In this document: positions 56,248 through 64,000 of the stretch, one piece after another
Position numbering within the stretch: position 1 is the first letter of the stretch
Layout: the number at the start of each line of letters is the position of its first letter
Assembly (NCBI GenBank): GCA_020744225.1
Contig: JAGMWG010000001.1
Span: 372,001-436,000, forward strand
DNA: 64,000 bases
From: Paraphoma chrysanthemicola
Taxonomy: Eukaryota > Ascomycota > Dothideomycetes > Pleosporales > Phaeosphaeriaceae
Direction: 5' to 3'
Translations under genes and position numbers: made by a program
Notes under the pieces: model-generated
The model's input: only the letters and a program-made list of their open reading frames with translations
Databases searched by the model: none
What the model was told of the DNA's origin: nothing

Positions 56248-58332
56248 ATGTCTGTCGCCGCGCTTTCCAACACCACGGACAAGTCATCTTCCTTCCAGCC
56301 TTTCCAATGCGCGGTCTGTCAAAGTCGATTTACGCGCCACGAGAATCTCAAGAGGCATGCCACACTGCACGCAAAGTCTCGCAATGAGACGTCACTGTCG
56401 TGCGACATTTGTCATGCCACGTTCTCTCGGGCAGATCTCCGACTCCGCCACCTGAAGAGGAAGCATCCGGAGGTCCCATGCTCAAAGGGCACAAAGCGCA
56501 AGAGGACGGCGAGAGATAATATCACCGGACATCGAACAGAGTCGACACCCTCCAAATCCCCTCCGGTAAGTCGGCACGACTCCTACACTCAATCCTCGGG
56601 CGACGAAGAGGACCTACGACAAGACGGCAATGGTGTCACCAAGCCAACGCAAAGCGGGCATAATGAGAGCGACTACGGTATCCGAACGCAACGATGGAAC
56701 GAACACGACGCCCGCAATCCACACTCAAGTCCTGCCGCTCGACACGCATCGTTGAGTGATTCAACAGCTTCCAATCAGCTGTCTCATCACGGTGGTGATC
56801 TAGAGCCCACTTCTGCCTTCATGGCATCTCTTCTCGGCACAGGAAGCGGATTTGATTTGCAAACGCCATCAGCAGCCACTACCCACCACTCGATCGACGC
56901 AACCTTAGCTGGGTTCAATTTTGATCAATGGAGCCCTGACAAACTTCTCTTTTCCGATTCTCCTCAGATACAAGATGACTGGTTTCCGTCGACGACGCAG
57001 ATCGCAAGAGGTTGCGACTTGTTCTTTACGCACTGTTCGACATATTTGCCATTCTTGCATCAGCCGACCTTCGATACTGCCTGGGCTCCGAAAAGCCTCC
57101 TTCTCAGTATGCTTTGTCTTGCGTATCAGCATGGCGATGATCCGGATGGGATTCCAGAAGTTGAGTCCGGCGATCTCTTGTCGAAACACTGTTTTCATCG
57201 AGCACGAACACTCATCGCTGGTTATGAGGAGAATCCAGAGGAGCTGACCGATGCTCCTGCTATGGTTCAGGCATACTTATTCCTGCAACTCTATGCTATG
57301 ATGCACTCGAGCGACAACGACTCCGCGTACGGACTCAAGACTCATTCAAAAATGATCTCACTTGCTCGAGCAAGTGGCCTGATGCAGACCGCGAGACTAG
57401 AGGCGGCAGAGACACAGGATCTGGATTCTCTCTGGCGGCAGTTTGTTCGCGCTGAGTCCTGCAGACGTACTGCTTTCGCAATGCATCAAATTGACACCTT
57501 GTGGTATCAGTTCATGTCGATCCCACGTCTTGTTTCACATCTGGAAATAAAGCATGATCTACCATGTCCAGAGGACTACTGGACAGCATCGTCGGCCGGT
57601 GAGTGGGCTCACAGGCAGCTGGTTTCCAGAAATGGGGACCCTCCTGTGCAGTACGCGGACGCGGTTCGACAGATCTTGACTTCAAGTGGAGATATTACTT
57701 CAATTCCTGCGTTCGATCCGTACGGTGTGATTAACATAACGCAATTCCTTACCTCGAGTGCCCGAGAGATCTCAGGATGGTCTACCATGACCGGCATGTT
57801 GAGCATGGAGCGGTTGGATCCAATAAGAGCATCGTTGCTTGGACTAGGTGCACTCATTCGGCCACGGGAAAAGACCGAGTCTGGGAGCCCCACATTGTTA
57901 AGTGAAGCCACATGGGAAGCTGCGATGATAGAGATGCAGCTGTGGTCGCCCTCGCATACAGGTGGTATCGTGGCAAACAGCGTCGATTCGGCCTTGGATC
58001 AGCTCACCCACTTTGCACCGTCTCGGGAAGTGCTGTGCGAGTCGAACATCGCGAGATCGATACAGCCCCACGTAGACTGGTTTTTACACTACCTGGACAC
58101 AACAATCGATGCAAGCTACGAGGCGCCGTGGATGATACTATACGCGTGGAAAGCCTTCATGATCGCATGGCAGCTTCTCAAAGGCGGGTTTCCTGGCGCA
58201 ATGCAAGCCGCTGGCGTGCAAGATGGGAGCTTGGAGGGGGCTCTTAGCTGGGCGCGAGGCGTATTTCAACGCCGTGAGCGCTGGAAGCTCGGTAAGACGG
58301 TAATGGCGTGCGTGAATGCGCTTGAAAAGTGA
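56248..58332 (+). CDS. C2H2 zinc-finger transcription factor with fungal-specific TF domain
   Basis: Single exon, 694 aa from ATG 56248. Two C2H2 fingers lie at about 19-41 (FQCAVCQSRFTRHENLKRH) and 50-72 (LSCDICHATFSRADLRLRH), spaced as in AmdX/MSN-like dimeric fingers. A basic stretch GTKRKRTAR follows. A Ser/Thr-rich linker leads to a fungal_trans-type helical middle domain (from about 255, ARGCDLFFTHCSTYLPFLHQP) with the typical SAEAWRR-like RAESCRRTAF segment near 405. This combination of C2H2 plus fungal_trans is a common pathway-regulator layout in Pezizomycotina. It sits beside the Dal5-type permease and is a candidate regulator of the aldolase-permease group. Confidence 0.93.
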   Translation: MSVAALSNTTDKSSSFQPFQCAVCQSRFTRHENLKRHATLHAKSRNETSLSCDICHATFSRADLRLRHLKRKHPEVPCSKGTKRKRTARDNITGHRTESTPSKSPPVSRHDSYTQSSGDEEDLRQDGNGVTKPTQSGHNESDYGIRTQRWNEHDARNPHSSPAARHASLSDSTASNQLSHHGGDLEPTSAFMASLLGTGSGFDLQTPSAATTHHSIDATLAGFNFDQWSPDKLLFSDSPQIQDDWFPSTTQIARGCDLFFTHCSTYLPFLHQPTFDTAWAPKSLLLSMLCLAYQHGDDPDGIPEVESGDLLSKHCFHRARTLIAGYEENPEELTDAPAMVQAYLFLQLYAMMHSSDNDSAYGLKTHSKMISLARASGLMQTARLEAAETQDLDSLWRQFVRAESCRRTAFAMHQIDTLWYQFMSIPRLVSHLEIKHDLPCPEDYWTASSAGEWAHRQLVSRNGDPPVQYADAVRQILTSSGDITSIPAFDPYGVINITQFLTSSAREISGWSTMTGMLSMERLDPIRASLLGLGALIRPREKTESGSPTLLSEATWEAAMIEMQLWSPSHTGGIVANSVDSALDQLTHFAPSREVLCESNIARSIQPHVDWFLHYLDTTIDASYEAPWMILYAWKAFMIAWQLLKGGFPGAMQAAGVQDGSLEGALSWARGVFQRRERWKLGKTVMACVNALEK

Positions 58333-59506
58333 ACCGGACTGAACACTGGTTCCCGGTTGCGATCGTGGATGGTTAGGGTAATTCAGCCGACGCAAGTGAC
58401 CAGCGCAGTGTATAGATAGCCGTGCAGCAATATACCCCTTGATTTCTGGCATTTGTGCCGTTCAATATGAGCGGCCTGATCCTGCAATGTGAGAGTCGGT
58501 TCACAACATGGCCAAGTGTAATTCGGTCCGTGCAATCTCACACAAACCTTCTTCACCTGCCGTCACATCGACGGGTCGTTTTCGGCAGGTCTTGACATGA
58601 AAGGACTGGTTTTGAGGAAATGAAGGTAAACATTATCGCCCGTTGCTGACAGATCCCCGCTTGGCGCCCGCGAACCTTCTCCCCGAGACGTCGTCCTTGC
58701 CTCCACCACTCGACACCATAAAGTCACCAAACTGTTGACTCGCGTCGCAGTCGCGCTTCACATCGGAGAATTGAGTGCCAACGGGCGAGGTGTCGGAGCT
58801 TTCTAGGCGCTCGCAGATCGCCGCGCGCATCCGTCTGTTTTGAGATCTGAAACAGCACCCATGCGCATCCGGCCGTGTTTCAAGCGCTCTCACCCAATGA
58901 CTACGCGACTGCCACACGTCGACCAAACCGCGCCTCAGCTTCTGGACGCCCCGAGATTCTCGGATGCGGGAAGCGGTTCTGCGGGCGGGAAAGCAGGTCC
59001 AGTCACCACTTGCTGCGTTGTCCATGTCGGCAGACGTGGTGCTAAACTCCTTCGAGGGGTACTTCTCGTGTTTCATGTCCAACGTTGCACTGGCGCAAAG
59101 TCAACGACCGAGTAATCTGGGCCACTCGATAGTGTGGAAGTGAAGGGATCCCGCGCGATGGGTCTAATCTGGGGCTGTCGATATGTTCGCGACAATGGTA
59201 GGTTGGGCTAGGCATGGGTGGTGGGAGATTTCTTCCTCAGGTCCCCCTTCACCTCGAGTTTTCTTTCCTATTCTTCAGTCTCTATTGTCTATTATTGTTG
59301 CTATTGTTCAGCGCGCAGACGCTTGCCTCACGGCGTGGGACCATCCCTCTACCTCTTAACTTCGTACACCTTACTTTTCTAACTGAACACCCACGTCAAT
59401 CTCTTGATCCCTTCGCTCGACGCGCTTCCGACTGCTGGCCAGCCTGTTCAACATCTTCAATCTCAAGCACACCTAGCAATTCCTTTACCATCACTACAGA
59501 CTCGAA
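58333..59506. other. Intergenic region upstream of the four-TM protein
   Basis: About 1.2 kb. The minus-strand frame near 58633-59076 could code 147 residues but lacks any family motif or intron, so I do not call it. From 59240 to the start at 59507 the plus strand is strongly pyrimidine-rich, as in many fungal promoters. Confidence 0.45.
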
Positions 59507-60624
59507 ATGGCGCTTCTATCAGCCGAGCATCTGGCTGGACCAGGCTACATCATTCTTAACGTTCTGCGGGGTCTGAACATCATCGCCCTTGCATCCGTTG
59601 TTGCCAGCAGTGTAGTAATGCTTGTCAAGACCTTTATTGTCTCCAAGGTAGTTCTAGCAAAATTCTGAAGACATTCATGTACTGACTATGTCCAGTTCTT
59701 CTTCTTCGACGCCTGCAGCCATGTCATCACTGCGATTGCTGGCCTCTTCCTCATCATCTCAGAGTGCTCGCTGTTCCGCAACTTCTTCGCCCGGAACTGG
59801 CCTCTGCTCAGCCCTTCTCACGGCTTCGTCACTTTGGGCTGCGCCATGATGGCTATCGGACTCAACATGCTCGGTAACATGAACAAGGAAGCCACGAGCC
59901 AGAAGTCGCTGGGTATGCCATTTTGGCGGCTGCTCGTCGCATCTGGTATCCTGTCCATTGTGATTGGCTTCTTCAATATCGTGGCTGTAAGTTTCTCCTA
60001 CCATCGTCTCGCCCAACACTTGCTGATCCAAACCAGAGCTTCGTCTTCTGCGATAGATCACGCCACATCACTGCTCGCGCTGTCCGCGCCCGAGGCGCCA
60101 TGACACTCTCAGAAATCGACACTGAGTCGCAGTACGATCCCAAGCACAAGGCCTTCACAATCAACACCCACCACACCGGCAGCAGTTCCTCGCGCACCAA
60201 CATTGGCGGCACGCCACCCATGCGCATGGGCACTCCTCCTGTCGACTGCGGCTCGCCGCAATTGCATTCCCCTAACAAGGAGAACAACCCCAACCGTCTC
60301 GATCAATTTGACTTCAGCCCACTTCGTGCCTTCCGCAACGCTAGGCAATCATTCCTTCCAAGCTACCACAGCACATCACCCACCAAAACTGGTCTTTTCG
60401 CCAACCGCCCCGCGTCCTCCATCTACTCGCGGACGACATCTGGCGAGCCGCAGAAGAAGCGCTTCTGGCAGCGCAAGCAAGAGCAAGAAGAAGAGGAGGT
60501 TCCGCGGGTACCTGAGATCTCCTACCCATTGAACGTCAACCCGCAGTTCGCACATCTCGTCAAGCCCAACCTCGCACATCACCCAAGTGTGCGCAGGCCG
60601 GAGGCAGACTACGACAAGATCTGA
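59507..60624 (+). CDS. Four-TM membrane protein of a conserved uncharacterised fungal family (DUF7598-like)
   Basis: Exons 59507-59647, 59696-59986 and 60037-60624 give 339 aa. Four hydrophobic helices in the first 150 residues include PGYIILNVLRGLNIIALASVV, SHVITAIAGLFLIISE, GFVTLGCAMMAIGLNMLGNM and LLVASGILSIVIGFFNIVA. The sequence between helices 2 and 3 has NWPLLSPSHG, a conserved feature of this group. The C-terminal 200 residues are cytosolic and disordered, with a PPMRMGTPP repeat-like stretch and basic patches. Each intron falls on a codon boundary. Function is unknown; the layout suggests a plasma-membrane or ER protein with a regulatory tail. Confidence 0.88.
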
Positions 60625-61016
60625 ATGAAGGGTGACTGCGGGGTACGCACGTGCATGATCACTTTATGATACCACTTTCTTTCCTGTCTGGGTATGACTT
60701 TGATTTGGCGGCATCAAGCAGATATTGGGCTGTTCGGCGTTGCGGAAAATATTGATACCATGCGGGTCTCGTACCGGCCTTTCGTTTGTCATGCGTACAT
60801 AGTACGACAATACATATTGTTAAATTTTGTTGATTGTGGCATCGTCAGACGCAGTCTTGTACATGATGTGGTGATTTACAGTGTATATATACACGTTTTG
60901 CACGGGGCTTCGCCTGTGACGTCTCAATGCCCTTGTTGCAATGATAAGACATTGCCACCGGAATCATGCAAATCGTTAGAATTCGGCTGGTTACGGCGGC
61001 CTCTAGTCTTTGCACT
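60625..61016. other. Convergent intergenic region
   Basis: About 390 bp between converging genes (the four-TM protein and Coa1), with no supported gene. A TATATATAC stretch lies near 60885. Confidence 0.45.
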
Positions 61017-61735
61017 CTACTCCTCGCCAATTGGATCCTGGAACGGATCAATCGCATTCCCATTCGGGTCGTACAGCTGCATCACCGTCCCATCGTCCAT
61101 TGTCAGACTCCACTCTTGCGTAGAATACAAGCCACCTCTGCCCTTTCTCCGGCACCGTAACCGTACTTCTCCCTGTGTCTTGGTCCCCTTGACCCAAAAT
61201 TTGATATCTATTCGTCCGTGTACCTGATTGATCTCGCCCTTGATCCATGGGTACTTGCTTGCGAAATATATTTCGTCGCCGAGGACCTCGCGCACGGCGG
61301 GGTTGGTACGCAGCGCGTAGAGGGTCGAGGTGACAACAGAGGATTCTTGCTTCTGGTAGTTGAAGAAGGCGCCGGTAGTTATGACCATGGCGATCACGAA
61401 GATGGGGAAGGTTTTGAGGACTTGCGGGGATATGAAGGGTGGCACACTGGCCATGTTAGCACGAGGATGCAGCTGGTGAGGGGAGTTTCGACGTACGGGG
61501 GTAGTGCGCGATTTGGTCTCCGCTCCATGAGTATCTCGCCATCTTTTGGCGGCGGTATGAGGTTCTCGGGCGACCACACGCTCGTTGGTGTCTTCCACGG
61601 CACGACGGGTTGTGATGGATCAATTGTGGGTGGTGAGGTCGACGCAAAACGGGAGGCTGCTATTCGGTGCAAGCATTGCAGCTGTGACTGAGCTCGAGTT
61701 CTCCGCAGTGTGTTCATTATCCGTGGGGGCGGCAT
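61017..61735 (-). CDS. COA1: Cytochrome c oxidase assembly factor Coa1
   Basis: Two exons (61497-61735 and 61017-61446, 50-bp intron) give 222 aa. An Arg-rich N terminus (MNTLRRTRAQ...RIAASRFAST) is a mitochondrial presequence; the start at 61735 or the in-frame ATG six codons later are both possible. RPNRALPP joined to VPPFISPQVLKTFPIFVIAM gives the family's Pro-rich segment and the single TM helix. GDEIYFASKYPWIKGEINQVHGRIDI and EWSLTMDDG are the conserved soluble domain facing the intermembrane space. Coa1 (DUF1783 family) stabilises newly made Cox1 during complex IV assembly in the inner membrane. Confidence 0.92.
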
Positions 61736-62526
61736 TGTGAGTGTGTGTTGAAGTTCAGTTGTCGAAGATGTAAAGTTGATGAGATCAGTCGATATCGGCC
61801 GAGATTGTCCCGCGCGCTTGTTTCCCGATTCTCCGACGCGCATCGACCATCCTTCTTCCTCACCTCACTCCATAGAGGTCGAAACCCGTCACATCACATT
61901 CGCGATAACGAAACTCTACAACTTTTCCTCTATAGCACGTCATGGCTCGGACTAGTACAGAGATTGTTGCTGCGTTCGATTGGTACGATCCGTTACGCGA
62001 CCGCGCCATATGCCCGAGTGATATGCTAGACTCTGTGCTTGCGGCGTAATCTCATTCCTGTTGTCCTCCATCTTTCGTAAATGCTGTCTGCTTCAAACAA
62101 GTCTCGAAGTTGGTATTTTGTTTCTTGGTACTATTGATCGATGCTGGACTGTCCAAAGCCCCCTCTTTTGTCCTAGCAACTCGAATAGACACACTTCTTA
62201 TTTCAATGATGAAGTCAATTCACCTACTACTTTTCAGTCTCAATGGTGGCTCTCGATGTCAGGCTGCATGTTCCAATCTGCCCAGCCCGCTCCACATGAC
62301 TTCGGACATTTTATATACGCAGGATGCTTGGCAGAAAGATCGCAAGCAGGCATGCTATTGCCATTTGACTCTAGAGAGGTGAAAGTGAACCGCTATGCCC
62401 AAGTCACATGAGAACGTGCTGCTAGTGGGCAACGCCAAGCCAAGCTCTTTACTCGAGCACCTGCCGCACTTTTCACTGCTGTAGCCTCTTGATCGCTGGA
62501 CTCGTAGCGGTCGCAATTCCATCGCC
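61736..62526. other. Divergent intergenic region
   Basis: This 791-bp stretch holds the Coa1 promoter (leftward) and the promoter of the BTB-like gene (rightward). No gene is seen. Confidence 0.45.
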
Positions 62527-63756
62527 ATGCCCGGCCTCGTCACCCGAAACGGCCCCGCCGTGTCGCTGGTCTTCGACCAAGACATCATCCTCTCCGAGGA
62601 AGGAACGAACGACCTCGCTATCACCGTCATTGGAGCTGTCGAGGCGGATGGATCAAAGCACGTCACCGAGATCCACATTCCAGCAGAGATCTGTAACAAG
62701 TCTGCCTACCTGCAAGGGCTTGTTGATGCAAGCGACAACAAGTCGGAGATCACATTGGACGATGCGAGCTCAAAGGATAATTTCCACGACAAGGAAGGCA
62801 CGGTCGTCTGGCTCGCACATCTCCAGGGCCTCACCCAGCAGCGTATGTAAGAGCTGGGCTTATGGGAGATCTCACTGCTCGGTGTATGGTACGCCATATA
62901 CTACTGGGAGCTCCACCAGGACAGGCAGGTCAAAGAGAATCTGAAGGAGTGGTTCGACAACTGGCATGACACGAGCATGGCTGGCATCACCATGTCCATC
63001 TATGTCGCCCGAGCACTCGCGTATCCTTGTTATCTGTTCAACCACGCTGCTGGATATGCCAGAGTCACCAAATATCTCGCTTACAACCACATTGGCCATG
63101 TCAAGGAGCGCCCGCCTAAGGGCTTCAAGGGTCCCAAACACCTTCACATTGGGGAGCGCGAGTTTGTTGGTAAGTACGATACCTTGTTGCTTAACTTGAA
63201 CACAACGCTAACACATTACTAAGGCCCGCTCAATCGCGCTCGCAGTGGTCTTCGCAACTCACTACACAAGTCTCTCTATTCCCGCGTCGGCAGAATCCTC
63301 TGTTCCGAAACCAGCTACTGCGATTGCTGGGACGCTACCATCGGTCGCTACCAGTACGCCCTCACGAGATGCGAGGCCTGGCCTGTCGACGACGTCGTCC
63401 TCTCATCCAGCATCAGCCAGATCATCAACCGCCTCAAAGGATTCAAGTACGACTATACCCCCAAATGCCAGCGCTGCCGCACTCATGATTGGGAGACAAT
63501 CGTCCTGCGGGCGCTGTCCAACACCAACGGCTACTTCAACGGCATCTGCCTCGACTGCCAGGATAGAAGCAAGCCTAGGGGAGACAATATCGATGACGAA
63601 TACGAGAAACATAACTCGTCCGAGGGCGGCCGTTGGGATACTCGCTGTCGTATCAAGCATGGCCAGCTAACATGGTACATCTCCTGGCTTGGTCGTCCGG
63701 ACATTCGTGAGAAGATTCTGCGCCCCAAAGGTTACCGTGCTCCGGATGATGAGTGA
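62527..63756 (+). pseudogene. BTB-like fungal protein gene, broken by an in-frame TAA (or read through)
   Basis: Exons 62527-63169 and 63224-63756 would give 391 residues plus one internal TAA at 62848-62850. The first part (LVFDQDIILSEEGTNDL ... VWLAHLQGL) resembles a BTB/POZ-like domain of fungal proteins. Directly after the stop, in the same frame, the match continues (ELGLWEISLLGVWYAIYYWELH), then KEWFDNW, PCYLFNHAAGYARVTKYL and, after the intron, GPLNRARSGLRNSLHKSLY. The C-terminal part holds paired cysteines (CQRCRTHDW ... CLDCQDRS), possibly zinc-binding. A GAA-to-TAA single change would explain the stop. GTATGT and GTAAGA occur there, but any intron starting there breaks frame. Function unknown. 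Confidence 0.75.
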
Positions 63757-64000
63757 AGGGAAGATGAGAAGGATGGCATGAGGATGTCATTTATTATAGC
63801 AGCCGCCTGGCTAATTCGTGCTTTCAACAATGAGGTATAGCGAATTATCGTTGTCTATCTTTGTTCACCGCAGCCATCTTCGGCGCAGCAGGCCGGGCAT
63901 GAAAAGAACAGTTCATAGTGTCCATCATTTACAAATGTGCTCAAGTGAATTTTGAAGTCATGATTGATCTATATTGTAAAGTCATGAAGTCATGAACGCC

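Noticed and set aside
58633..59076. Minus-strand frame of about 147 codons
   Set aside because: No recognisable motif, signal or intron; kept as non-coding, though a lineage-specific gene cannot be excluded.
62843..62920. An intron from GTATGT/GTAAGA to CACCAG that would remove the TAA in the BTB-like gene
   Set aside because: Either donor shifts the frame after the acceptor and deletes sequence that matches the family.

Overview
This window reads as nuclear DNA of a filamentous ascomycete (Pezizomycotina). Most genes are split by introns of about 44-60 bp with GTRWGT-like donors and short acceptors. They encode fungal families such as a PTH11/rhodopsin-like 7TM protein, a C2H2 plus fungal-specific transcription factor, Med5/Nut1, Coa1 and a Fot1/pogo transposase. 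A Dothideomycete (Mycosphaerellales/Capnodiales-like) source would fit the gene style, but that is an inference. I find no rRNA, convincing tRNA, CRISPR or bacterial operon structure. All exon models below were made by eye from splice signals, frame continuity and family motifs; in each spliced model the exon lengths sum to a whole number of codons.

Left part (0-14 kb): an accessory-looking metabolic island. It holds a secreted BBE-type FAD oxidoreductase, a short-chain dehydrogenase (SDR), an intact Fot1/pogo DNA transposon with near-perfect inverted repeats, a secreted tannase/feruloyl esterase, a second SDR, a sugar-porter MFS transporter and a PTH11-like 7TM protein. A tannase next to a sugar transporter, SDRs and a flavin oxidase suggests release, uptake and oxidation of plant phenolic-sugar esters. 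A 12-bp minisatellite and a 2-kb gene-poor stretch follow.

Middle (15.7-46.8 kb): mostly housekeeping and conserved fungal genes. These are an unknown two-exon protein, a Pho-4/Pho89 phosphate permease, a 967-aa multi-membrane protein of unknown function, a small LURP/tubby-like protein, NADP-glutamate dehydrogenase, an aldo/keto reductase with a 14-nt micro-exon, an unknown single-exon protein, Mediator subunit 5, and an SDR tail-to-tail with a mitochondrial malonyl-CoA:ACP transacylase. Then come a 1621-aa protein joining a HeLo-like/STAND N-terminal domain, a ubiquitin-like domain and a PHD finger, and a disordered Pro/Gln/Thr-rich protein.

Right part (47-58.3 kb): a second accessory-looking group. 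It holds a BAHD-type acyltransferase, a 2-oxoglutarate/Fe(II) oxygenase, a RidA-family protein, an HpcH/HpaI aldolase, a Dal5-family MFS permease and a C2H2/fungal-trans regulator. Three pairs of neighbours are arranged divergently or in tandem over shared intergenic DNA. The regulator has three GATAAG sites, two of them in an identical 9-mer. The last 4.5 kb holds a four-TM membrane protein, the cytochrome oxidase assembly factor Coa1, and a BTB-like gene interrupted by an in-frame TAA.

The best candidates for something new are the HeLo-like/ULD/PHD fusion protein, the 47-58 kb aldolase-permease-regulator group, and the tannase island.
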